Of a DNA stretch of 64,000 bases, positions 14,430-24,951 are shown piece after piece. Position numbers and translations under genes: made by a program. The notes beneath the pieces are model-generated. The model had not been told where the DNA came from. It worked only from the letters and a program-made list of their open reading frames with translations, and searched no databases. This DNA comes from Siphonodentalium dalli. Taxonomy: Eukaryota; Mollusca; Scaphopoda; Gadilida; Siphonodentaliidae. Numbering within the stretch: position 1 is the first letter of the stretch; each line of letters begins with the position of its first letter. The stretch lies in contig CP136068.1 in NCBI GenBank assembly GCA_032622095.1, positions 61,216,025-61,280,024 on the forward strand. Direction: 5' to 3'.

Positions 14430-15628
14430 GATACCTATAGATGTGTATGGAGTGGATATCTATAGATGTATGTGGTGGGGATACCTATATATGTGTGTGG
14501 CGGTGAAACATATAGATGTGTATGGTGGGGATACCTATATATGTGTGTGGTGGGGATACCTATAGATGTGTGTGGTGGTGATACATATAGATGTGTGTGG
14601 TGGGGATACCTATAGATGTATGTGGTGGGGATACCTATATATGTATGTGGCAGTGATACATATAGATGTGTGTGGTGGGGATACCTATACATGTATGTGG
14701 TGGAGATACCTATATATGTATGTGTTGGTGATACCTATAGATGTATGTGGTGGGGATACCTATATATGTGTGTGGCGGTGATACATATAGATGTTTATGG
14801 TGGGGATACCTATAGATGTGTATGGAGGGGATATCTATAGATGTATGTGGTGGGGATACCTATATATGTGTATGGCGGTGAAACATATAGATGTGTATGG
14901 TGGGGATACCTATATATGTGTGTGGTGGGGATACCTATAGATGTGTGTGGTGGTGATACATATAGATGTTTGTGGTGGGTACACCTATAGATGTATGTGG
15001 TGGGGATACCTATATATGTATGTGGTGGGGATACCTATAGATGTATGTGGTGGGGATTCTTATATATGTAAGTGGTGGGGATACATATATATGTCTGTGG
15101 TGGGGATACCTATAGATGTATGTGGTGGGGATACCTATAGATGTGTGTGGTGGTGATACATATAGATGTTTGTGGTGGGTACACCTATAGATGTATGTGG
15201 TGGGGATACCTATATATGTATGTGGTGGGGATACCTATAGATGTATGTGGTGGGGATTCTTATATATGTAAGTGGTGGGGATACATATATATGTCTGTGG
15301 TGGGGATACCTATAGATGTATGTGGTGGGGATACCTATAGATGTATGTGGTGGGGATACCTATATATGTATGTGGTGGGGATACCTATAGATATATGTGG
15401 TGGGGATACCTATATATGTATGTGGTGGGGATAACTATATATGTGTGTGGTGGGGATACCTATAGATGTATGTGGTGGGGATACCTATATTTGTATGTGG
15501 TGTGGATACCTCTATATGTGTGTGGTGGTGATACCTATATATGCATGTGGTGGGGATACCTATAGATGTGTTGTGGGGATACCTATAGATGTATGTGGTG
15601 GGGATACCTATAGATGTGTGTGGCGGGG
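14430..15628 (+). repeat. Higher-order repeat pair, 3.6-3.8 kb apart (copy 2)
   Basis: Partner of 10857-11830. It is longer by 225 bp: an exact 200-bp internal duplication (14941-15340) and one additional 25-bp unit. The same rare landmark units are present in the same order. Confidence 0.75.
14941..15340 (+). repeat. Exact 200-bp tandem duplication (8 units x 2)
   Basis: Bases 14941-15140 and 15141-15340 read identically over all 200 positions, including rare variants: GTACACC, GGATTCTTATATATGTAAG and the ATGTCTGTGG unit. The paralogue at 11368 has this 8-unit block only once. This is therefore a recent in-register gain of exactly eight units. Confidence 0.93.
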
Positions 15629-15966
15629 ATACCTATATATGTGTGTGGTGGGGATACCTATATATGAATGTGGTGGGGATACCTATATATGTGTGTGGTG
15701 GGGATACCTATATATGTATGTGGTGGGTATACCTATATATGTATGTGGCGGGGATACCTATATACGTGTGTGGTGGGGATACCTATATATGTATGTGGTG
15801 GGGATACCTATATACGTGTGTGGTGGGGAGACCTATATATGTGTGTGGTGGGGAGACCTATATATGTATGTGGTGGGGAGACCTATAGATGTATGTGGTG
15901 GGGATACCTATATATGTATGTGGTGGGGATACCTATATATGTATGTGGTGGTGATATCTATATGAC

Positions 15967-17376
15967 ATGGAACAAAATATCTCCTCCAATAATCACCTTG
16001 ATTATGACATATCTACAGAAGAAGTTGAAAAAGCATTGCGTAATTTAAAAATCGGAAAATCGGCCGGCCCTGACAACATTAAAGCAGAAATGCTGAAAGC
16101 TTCTAAAATATATACTCTCCCACTGTTAACACGTCTTTTTAATTTAGTGCTCAGTAAGGGACATATACCTAGCAAATGGACTGAAGGCATAATTGTTGCT
16201 ATTCCAAAATGTAATAATGCAAATTCCCCGGACCAGATGCGGGGTCTGACATTAACTAGTGTTCTTGGGAAAATGTATGCCAGCATTCTTCTTGTGCGTC
16301 TAGACGAATACTTAAACGAAATGGAGGTTCCTTCCGAATATCAGTGTGGCTTCAGAAAGAATTACAGGACCACAGACAATTTATTTATTTTAAAATGTTT
16401 AATTGAAAAACGTATAAATGATGGCAAAAAATTATACACATGCTTTGTGGACTTCAAAAAGGCATTCGACAGTGTCTGGCGAGAAGGATTATTATATAAA
16501 CTATTAAATCTAGGAATTGGGGGAAACATCTATATGTGCTTGAAAGAAATAATAACCAGTTATTCTTCAAGGTTAAAAATCAATGGAAATTCTCTTACTG
16601 CACCCATAAACAGCCAAATCGGCTTAATGCAAGGAAATAACCTTAGCCCTTTATTATTCAATATTTTCGTAGATGGTATAGCAGAAGAACTAATGGCCGA
16701 CGACATGCATGCACCTTGCATAGATAATTTTAAAGTACCGTGTTTAATGTACGCTGACGATCTCGTATTAACTTCGGAGTCACAAGACGGCTTGCAAACA
16801 ATGTTGACTCAACTGAACATTTTTTGTACGCGGTGGAAACTAACTGTGAACAAAAATAAGACCACAATATTGATTTTTAACAAAAGTGGAAAAAAACTAA
16901 AACACAATCCTTTTCAAATTGGTACTTATACGTTGGAAACGACACAACAATATACATATCTTGGGTTGAAACTAGCGGCGTCTGGCACTTTCTCACATGC
17001 ATTAAACGATTTAAAGATTAGAGCATCGAGAGCTCATTTTTCACTACAAAGAACATGTGACGACTCGGCACCCATTGATGTCACGTGCAAACTTTTTGAT
17101 TCTTGTGTAAAACCGATATTGACTTATGGATCTGAAATATGGGGTGACTATTCAGAAAGTCGCAAGGAAAATCCCATCGAAAAATTCCACACACAATTTT
17201 GTAAACGAATTTTGGGATTATTTAGAAACACATCTAATATGGCTGTACTAGCCGAAATGGGTAGATTTCCGATCTATATCAATGTATTAAGGAACATGAT
17301 AGTCTATTGGCTTCGAGCTAAGACTTTGTGTGATAAACGATTGGTGTATAAATGTTTAATATTTGATTTCTTGTGA
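15967..17376 (+). pseudogene. Non-LTR reverse transcriptase, 5'-truncated and frameshifted
   Basis: A 469-residue open frame encodes the RNA-dependent DNA polymerase that would copy the element's RNA at a nicked chromosomal site. Residues 28-36 (KIGKSAGPD) are the stretch that commonly precedes the fingers in LINE enzymes. Motif A is FVDF at 160-163 with D162, followed by KKAFDSVW. Motif B is QGNNLSP at 222-228. The catalytic YADD is at 262-265. WKLTVNKNKT at 290-299 and YLGL at 331-334 continue the palm and thumb. The ATG at 15967 is probably not a native start: an in-frame TGA at 15952-15954 lies in the flanking satellite, and the real protein began well upstream in sequence now lost. No internal stop occurs. 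The frame ends at a TGA at 17374-17376, just after the sequence shifts into the next frame. Motif B has Asn where most relatives have Asp (QGD). This copy is not expected to be autonomous. Confidence 0.93.
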
Positions 17377-17989
17377 TGCAGATAATGAGTGGTTACAGTG
17401 TATTAAAAATAACTTATATAAATATGGATTTGGGTACGTGTGGGAATCACCAAAATCAGTCAACATAGATACTTTTGGGGAGAAATTTCAATCCCGATTA
17501 AAAGACCATTTCCGACAAGCATGGAGGCACCTTGATATAAAAGGTGCATGTGCAGAAAATAGTAAATTAGAATTTATGGGAAAAATCAAAACAGATTTTG
17601 AAACAAGGGCTTCTTATTTAACAACGTTATCTCGAAATGAAAGACGTCCAATATCGAAACTTGTTACAAGCTCGCACAAGCTAGAAATAGAAATAGGCAG
17701 ACATGTGAAACCTAATCCAATCCCCGTAGAGGAACGAACTTGCAAACAATGTAGTCATAATATGCCCGCTAAAGATAAACCTATCGAAGATGAGTCTCAC
17801 TTTTTATTACACTGCCCGAAGTACCACAATCCTAGGCAAGTCTTTAGCAGTTACGCGAAGAATGTGATATCAAATTACGATGTGTTAGACGAGCGCGAAA
17901 AGCTTCAAGAAATATTCAAATCTAATGATAAACAACTGAGCAGAGCTCTGAGTAAATATTTAATTGAAGCCGAAATATTACGACAATAA
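17360..17989 (+). pseudogene. C-terminal part of the same LINE polyprotein, +1 frame, with Cys/His motif
   Basis: This frame opens after a TAA at 17357-17359 and runs about 209 codons to the TAA at 17987-17989. It has no ATG start of its own at the beginning (the first usable codon, at 17363, is TTG), and it continues where the reverse transcriptase frame stops. It is therefore the downstream portion of one protein split by a frameshift lying between about 17357 and 17376. Counting residues from 17363, it holds CKQC (C127, C130) and, 15 residues later, H-x4-C within SHFLLHCPKY (H146, C151). This is a zinc-binding-like arrangement commonly seen after the reverse transcriptase domain in invertebrate LINEs, presumably for RNA or target DNA binding. 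The end, ALSKYLIEAEILRQ, looks like a natural C-terminus. An independent gene is unlikely. A programmed frameshift is possible but less likely than a simple mutation. Confidence 0.85.
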
Positions 17990-18107
17990 CACTGTAATCA
18001 CTCAGCACAAATATTCTAGTCATATATTTTATTTGCATGTTTATGTATATATTTTTTTGTTTTTTTTTCTTTCTTTGCCATATCCTGTATCCGTATAGCG
18101 ATTGCGC
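17990..18107 (+). other. LINE 3' untranslated region
   Basis: About 118 bases lie between the stop codon and the polyadenylation signal. They are AT-rich, with a pyrimidine-rich run of mainly T at about 18051-18075 (broken by G and C), and no open frame or recognisable structure. The short length is typical of the 3' UTR of many compact LINEs. Confidence 0.75.
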
Positions 18108-18113
18108 AATAAA
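18108..18113 (+). promoter_or_regulatory. Polyadenylation signal AATAAA of the LINE
   Basis: AATAAA is followed immediately by G and the TATC-type tail. Its place between the end of the coding region and the short-repeat tail fits the natural 3' end of the element's transcript. Confidence 0.8.
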
Positions 18114-18114
18114 G

Positions 18115-18127
18115 TATCTATCTATCT
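18115..18127 (+). repeat. TATC tetranucleotide tail of the LINE
   Basis: Three copies of TATC plus a partial copy end the element and join the satellite unit at ATGTGTGTGG. Several LINE families end in a short simple repeat instead of poly(A), which the reverse transcriptase uses to begin copying. The last base or two cannot be assigned to element or target, because both have TA/T there. Confidence 0.85.
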
Positions 18128-20492
18128 ATGTGTGTGGTGGGGAGACCTATATATGTATGTGGTGGTGATACCTATATATGTATGTGGTGGGGATACCTAT
18201 ATATGTGTGTGGCGGGGATATCAATAGATGTGTGTGGCGGGGAGACCTATATATGTATGTGGTGGGGATACCTATATATGTGTGTGGTGGGGATACCTAT
18301 ATATGTGTGTGGTGGGGATACATATATATGTATGTGGTGGGGATACCTATATATGTATGTGGTGGGGATACCTATATATGTATGTGGTGGGGATACCTAT
18401 ATATGTGTGTGGTGTGGATAACTATAGATGTGTGTGATGGGGATACCTATATATGTATGTGGTGGGGAGATATATATATGTATGTGGTGGGGAGACCTAT
18501 ATATGTGTGTGGTGAGGATACCTATATATGTGTGTGGTGGGGATACCTATATATATGTGTGGTGGGGATACCTATATATGTCTGTGGTGGGGATACCTAT
18601 ATATGTATGTGGCGGGGATACCTATAGATGTATGTGGTGGGGATACCTATATATGTATGTGGTGGGGATACCTATAGATGTGTGTGGTGGGGATACCTAT
18701 ATATGTGTGTGGTGGGGATACCTATATGTGTGTGTGGTGGGGATACCTATAGATGTGTGTGGTGAGGATACCTATATATGTATATGGTGGTGATACCTAT
18801 ATATGTATGTGGTGGTGATACCTATATATGTATGTGGTGGGGATACCTATATATGTATGTGGTGGGGATACCTATATATGTATGTGGTGGGGATACCTAT
18901 ATATGTGTGTGGTGGGGATACCTATATATGCATGTGGTGGGTATACCTATATATGTATGTGGCGGGGATACCTATATACGTGTGTGGTGGGGATACCTAT
19001 ATATGTATGTGGTGGGGATACCTATATATGTGTGTGGTGGGGATACCTATAGATGTGTGTGGTGGTGATACCTATATATGTGTGTGGTGGGGATACCTAT
19101 ATATGTATGTGGTGGGGATACATATAGATGTGTGTGGTGGGGATACCTATAAATGTATGTGGTGGGAATACCTATATATGTATGTGGTGGTGATACCTAT
19201 AGATGTATGTGGTGGGGATACCTATATATGTGTGTGGCGGTGATACATATAGATGTGTATGGTGGGAATACCTATAGATGTGTATGGAGGGGATATCTAT
19301 AGATGTATGTGGTGGGGATACCTATATATGTGTGTGGCGGTGAAACATATAGATGTGTATGGTGGGGATACCTATATATGTGTGTGGTGGGGATACCTAT
19401 AGATGTGAGTGGTGGTGATACATATAGATGTTTGTGGTGGGTATACCTATAGATGTATGTGGTGGGGATACCTATATATGTATGTGGTGGGGATACCTAT
19501 AGATGTATGTGGTGGGGATACTTATATATGTGTGTGGTGGGGATACCTATATATGTGTGTGGTGGGGATACCTATATATGTGTGTGGTGGGGATACCTAT
19601 ATATGTGTGTGGTGGGATACCTATATATGTATGTGGTGAGGATACCTACATATGTATGTGGTGGGGATACCTATAGATGTATGTGGTGGGGATACCTATA
19701 TATGTATGTGGTGAGGATACCTATATATGTATGTGGTGGGGATACCTATAGATGTGTGTGGTGGGGATACCTATAGATGTGTGTGGTGGGGATACCTATA
19801 TATGTATTTGGTGGGGATACTATATATGTATGTGGTGGGGATACCTATATATGTATGTGGTGGGGATAGCTATATATGTATGTGGTGGGGATACCTATAT
19901 ATGTGTGTGGTGGGGATACCTATATATGTGTGTGGTGGGGATACATATATATGTATATGGTGGTGACACCTATATATGTATGTGGTGGGGATACCTATAT
20001 ATGTATGTGGTGGGGATACCTATATATGTGTGTGGTGGGGATACCTATAGATGTGTGTGGTGGGGATACCTATATATGTGTGTGGTGGGGATACCTATAT
20101 ATGTGTGTGGTGGGGATACCTATATCTGTGTGTGGTGGGGATACATATAGATATGTGTGGTGGGGATACCTATATATGTGTGTGGTGGGGATACCTATAT
20201 ATGTATGTGGTGGTGATACCTATATATGTATGTGGTGGGGATACCTATATATGTATGTGGTGGGGATACCTATATATGTATGTGGTGGGGATACCTATAT
20301 ATGTGTGTGGTGGGGATACCTATATATGTATGTGGTGGGTATACCTATATATGTATGTGGCGGGGATACCTATATACGTGTGTGGTGGGGATACCTATAT
20401 ATGTATGTGGTGGGGATACCTATATATGTATGTGGTGGGGATACCTATATACGTGTGTGGTGGGGAGACCTATATATGTATGTGGTGGGGAG

Positions 20493-20700
20493 ACCTATAG
20501 ATGTATGTGGTGGGGATACCTATATATGTATGTGGTGGTGATACCTATATATGTATGTGGTGGTGATACCTATATATGTGTGTGGTGGGGAGACCTATAT
20601 ATGTATGTGGTGGTGATACCTATATATGTATGTGGTGGGGATACCAATATATGTGTGTGGCGGGGATATCAATAGATGTGTGTGGCGGGAGACCTATATA
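20493..20700 (+). repeat. Unoccupied paralogue of the retrotransposon target site (downstream)
   Basis: Units here match those at 15881-15963 (offset 4,612) and those at 18128-18245 (offset 2,448). The difference between the two offsets, 2,164 bp, is the length of the LINE. The position equivalent to the insertion is 20575/20576, inside a unit reading GATACCTATATATGTGTGTGG. One base (a G at about 20689) is lost downstream, changing the offset to 2,447. Confidence 0.85.
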
Positions 20701-21349
20701 TGTATGTGGTTGGGATACCTATAGATGTGTGTGGTGGGGATACCTATATATGTGTGTGGTGGGGATACATATATATGTATGTGGTGGGGATACCTATATA
20801 TGTATGTGGTGGGGATACCTATATATGTATGTGGTGGGGATACCTATATATGTGTGTGGTGTGGATAACTATAGATGTGTGTGATGGGGATACCTATAGA
20901 TGTATGTGGTGGGGAGATATATATATGTATGTGGTGGGGAGACCTATATATGTGTGTGGTGAGGATACCTATATATGTGTGTGGTGGGGATACCTATATA
21001 TATGAGTGGTGGGGATACCTATATATGTCTGTGGTGGGGATACCTATATATGTATGTGGCGGGGATACCTATATATGTATGTGGTGGGGATACCTATATA
21101 TGTATGTGGTGGGGATACCTATAGATGTGTGTGGTGGGGATACATATAGATGTGTGTGGTGGGGATACCTATATATGTGTGTGGTGGGGATACCTATAGA
21201 TGTATGTGGTGGTGATACCTATATATGTGTGTGGTGGGGATACCTATATATGTATGTGGTGGGGATACATATAGATGTGTGTGGTGGGGATACCTATAAA
21301 TGTATGTGGTGGGAATACCTATATATGTATGTGGTGGTGCTACCTATAG

Positions 21350-23150
21350 ATGTATGTGGTGGGGATACCTATATATGTGTGTGGCGGTGATACATATAGA
21401 TGTGTATGGTGGGGATACCTATAGATGTGTATGGAGGGGATATCTATAGATGTATGTGGTGGGGATACCTATATATGTGTGTGGCGGTAAAACATATAGA
21501 TGTGTATGGTGGGGATACCTATATATGTGTGTGGTGGGGATACCTATAGATGTGTGTGGTGGTGATACATATAGATGTTTGTGGTGGGTATACCTATAGA
21601 TGTATGTGGTGGGGATACCTATATATGTATGTGGTGGGGATACCTATAGATGTATGTGGTGGGGATACTTATATATGTGTGTGGTGGGGATACCTATATA
21701 TGTGTGTGGTGGGGATACCTATATACGTGTGTGGTGGGGATACCTATATATGTATGTGGCGGTGATACCTATATATGTGTGTGGTGGGGATACCTATATA
21801 TGTATGTGGTGGGGATACCTATATATGTATGTGGCGGGGATACCTATATATGAGTGTGGTGGGGATACCTATATATGTATGTGGTGGGGATACCTATATA
21901 TGTATGTGGTGGGGATACCTATATATGTATGTGGTGGGGATACCTATAGATGTATGTGGTGGTGATACCGATATATGTATGTGGTGGTGATACCTATATA
22001 TGTATGTGGTGGGGATACCTATATATGTGTGTGGTGGGGATACCTATATATGTATGTGGTGGGGATACCTATATATGTATGTGGTGGGGATACCTATATA
22101 TGTATGTGGTGGGGATTCCTATATATTTGAGTGGTGGTCATACCTATATATGTATGTGGTGGGGAGACCTATATATGAATGTGGCGGGATACCTATAGAT
22201 GTGTGTGGTGGGAATACCTATATATGTGTGTGGTGGTGATACATATAGATGTGTATGGTGGGGATACCTATAGATGTGTATGGAGGGGATACCTATATAT
22301 GTATGAGGTGGTGATACCTATAGATGTATGTGGTGGGGATACCTATATATGTGTGTGGCGGTGATACATATATATGTGTAGGGTGGGGATACCTATAGAT
22401 GTGTATGGAGGGGATATCTATAGATGTATGTGGTGGGGATACCTATATATGTGTGTGGCGGTGAAACATATAGATGTGTATGGTGGTGATACATATAGAT
22501 GTTTGTGGTGGGTATACCTATAGATGTATGTGGTGGGGATACCTATATACGTATGTGGTGGTGGTGATACCTATATATGTATGTGGTGGGGATACCTATA
22601 TATGTGTGTGGTGGGAATACCTATATATGTATGTGGTGGGGATACCTATATATGTATGTGGTTGGGATACCTATATATGTATGTGGTGGGGATACCTATA
22701 TATTTGAGTGGTGGTCATACCTAAATATGTATGTGGTGGGGAGACCTATATATGAATGTGGCGGGATACCTATAGATGTGTGTGGTGTGGATACCTAAAT
22801 ATGTGTGTGGTGGTGATACATATAGATATGTATGGTGGGGATACCTATAGATGTGTATGGAGGGGATACCTATAGATGTATGTGGTGGGGATACCTATAT
22901 ATGTGTGTGGCGGTGAAACATATAGATGTGTATGGTGGGGATACCTATATATGTGTGTGGTGGGGATACCTATAGATGTGTGTGGTGGTGATACATATAG
23001 ATGTGTGTGGTGGGGATACCTATAGATGTATGTGGTGGGGATACCTATATATGTATGTTGCAGTGATACATATAGATGTGTGTGGTGCGGATACCTATAA
23101 ATGTATGTGGTGGGAATACCTATATATGTATGTGGTGGTGATACCCATAG
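21350..23150 (+). repeat. 1,801-bp tandem duplication, copy 1
   Basis: The sequence from about 21350 recurs from about 23151 with a constant offset of 1,801 bp (72 units plus 1). Every stretch I compared by its translated frames was identical, including rare variants (ATACCGATATATG, GGTAAAACATATAG, the 28-bp unit near 22556 and the TGTAGGGTGG unit). The +1 is explained by two 24-bp units and one 28-bp unit per copy. Ends are placed where rare variants diverge (GTGCTACC at 21339 versus GATACCC at 23140). Confidence 0.88.
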
Positions 23151-24951
23151 ATGTATGTGGTGGGGATACCTATATATGTGTGTGGCGGTGATACATATAG
23201 ATGTGTATGGTGGGGATACCTATAGATGTGTATGGAGGGGATATCTATAGATGTATGTGGTGGGGATACCTATATATGTGTGTGGCGGTAAAACATATAG
23301 ATGTGTATGGTGGGGATACCTATATATGTGTGTGGTGGGGATACCTATAGATGTGTGTGGTGGTGATACATATAGATGTTTGTGGTGGGTATACCTATAG
23401 ATGTATGTGGTGGGGATACCTATATATGTATGTGGTGGGGATACCTATAGATGTATGTGGTGGGGATACTTATATATGTGTGTGGTGGGGATACCTATAT
23501 ATGTGTGTGGTGGGGATACCTATATACGTGTGTGGTGGGGATACCTATATATGTATGTGGCGGTGATACCTATATATGTGTGTGGTGGGGATACCTATAT
23601 ATGTATGTGGTGGGGATACCTATATATGTATGTGGCGGGGATACCTATATATGAGTGTGGTGGGGATACCTATATATGTATGTGGTGGGGATACCTATAT
23701 ATGTATGTGGTGGGGATACCTATATATGTATGTGGTGGGGATACCTATAGATGTATGTGGTGGTGATACCGATATATGTATGTGGTGGTGATACCTATAT
23801 ATGTATGTGGTGGGGATACCTATATATGTGTGTGGTGGGGATACCTATATATGTATGTGGTGGGGATACCTATATATGTATGTGGTGGGGATACCTATAT
23901 ATGTATGTGGTGGGGATTCCTATATATTTGAGTGGTGGTCATACCTATATATGTATGTGGTGGGGAGACCTATATATGAATGTGGCGGGATACCTATAGA
24001 TGTGTGTGGTGGGAATACCTATATATGTGTGTGGTGGTGATACATATAGATGTGTATGGTGGGGATACCTATAGATGTGTATGGAGGGGATACCTATATA
24101 TGTATGAGGTGGTGATACCTATAGATGTATGTGGTGGGGATACCTATATATGTGTGTGGCGGTGATACATATATATGTGTAGGGTGGGGATACCTATAGA
24201 TGTGTATGGAGGGGATATCTATAGATGTATGTGGTGGGGATACCTATATATGTGTGTGGCGGTGAAACATATAGATGTGTATGGTGGTGATACATATAGA
24301 TGTTTGTGGTGGGTATACCTATAGATGTATGTGGTGGGGATACCTATATACGTATGTGGTGGTGGTGATACCTATATATGTATGTGGTGGGGATACCTAT
24401 ATATGTGTGTGGTGGGAATACCTATATATGTATGTGGTGGGGATACCTATATATGTATGTGGTTGGGATACCTATATATGTATGTGGTGGGGATACCTAT
24501 ATATTTGAGTGGTGGTCATACCTAAATATGTATGTGGTGGGGAGACCTATATATGAATGTGGCGGGATACCTATAGATGTGTGTGGTGTGGATACCTAAA
24601 TATGTGTGTGGTGGTGATACATATAGATATGTATGGTGGGGATACCTATAGATGTGTATGGAGGGGATACCTATAGATGTATGTGGTGGGGATACCTATA
24701 TATGTGTGTGGCGGTGAAACATATAGATGTGTATGGTGGGGATACCTATATATGTGTGTGGTGGGGATACCTATAGATGTGTGTGGTGGTGATACATATA
24801 GATGTGTGTGGTGGGGATACCTATAGATGTATGTGGTGGGGATACCTATATATGTATGTTGCAGTGATACATATAGATGTGTGTGGTGCGGATACCTATA
24901 AATGTATGTGGTGGGAATACCTATATATGTATGTGGTGGTGATACCCATAG
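23151..24951 (+). repeat. 1,801-bp tandem duplication, copy 2
   Basis: Second copy of the block at 21350-23150. The match continues about 130 bp past 24951 and ends near 25081, where GTATGGCGGTGAAAC replaces GTGTGGCGGTAAAAC. The exact exchange point can therefore only be placed within that overlap. Confidence 0.88.

Larger units (their letters stand above)
1..15963 (+). repeat. 25-bp tandem satellite, left block
   Basis: A continuous head-to-tail array of a 25-bp unit. Reading around the unit there is GTGGTGGGG, then ATACC, then TATATATGTATG. Common substitutions are TATAGATG for TATATATG, GTGTGTGG for GTATGTGG, GGCG for GGTG, GGTG for GGGG before ATACC, ACAT for ACCT, and AGACC or AAACAT for ATACC or ATACAT. 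All units face the same way. Some have short length changes: 21-bp units near 165, 2126 and 6039, and 15-bp units near 4745, 5460 and 5925. Compared with the block to the right of the retrotransposon it has more unit variants and shorter, less perfect higher-order repeats. The many forward open frames here are a by-product of the period and I do not call them genes. I see no other gene, RNA gene or mobile element in this stretch. Confidence 0.97.
15964..18127 (+). mobile_element. 5'-truncated non-LTR (LINE-type) retrotransposon
   Basis: This is a 2,164-bp AT-rich block of ordinary-complexity sequence, unlike the flanking satellite. In order it holds the reverse transcriptase coding region, a Cys/His-containing C-terminal coding region, a short 3' UTR, AATAAA, and a tail of three TATC-type repeats. 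There are no LTRs or terminal inverted repeats. The coding region begins just upstream of the reverse transcriptase domain, so the upstream parts expected of such elements (a first ORF and an endonuclease domain) are absent, as is usual for LINE copies truncated during target-primed reverse transcription. The ends were set by comparison with the unoccupied paralogue near 20575: the left flank matches through 15963 and the right flank from 18127/18128. The clade is not resolved; CR1-, I- or Nimb-like are guesses. Confidence 0.95.

Noticed and set aside
1-15963. CRISPR array
   Set aside because: The 25-bp repeats directly abut without unique spacers, there are no cas genes, and the context is eukaryotic.
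15668-16048. Possible fusion of a satellite-encoded peptide with the start of the LINE
   Set aside because: The frame crosses the junction by chance and enters the LINE in a frame other than the reverse transcriptase frame. An in-frame TGA at 15952-15954 also separates the satellite from the true reverse transcriptase frame.
16002-16286. Reverse-strand open frame of 94 codons inside the LINE
   Set aside because: It lies opposite the strongly supported reverse transcriptase coding frame and has no recognisable features of its own.
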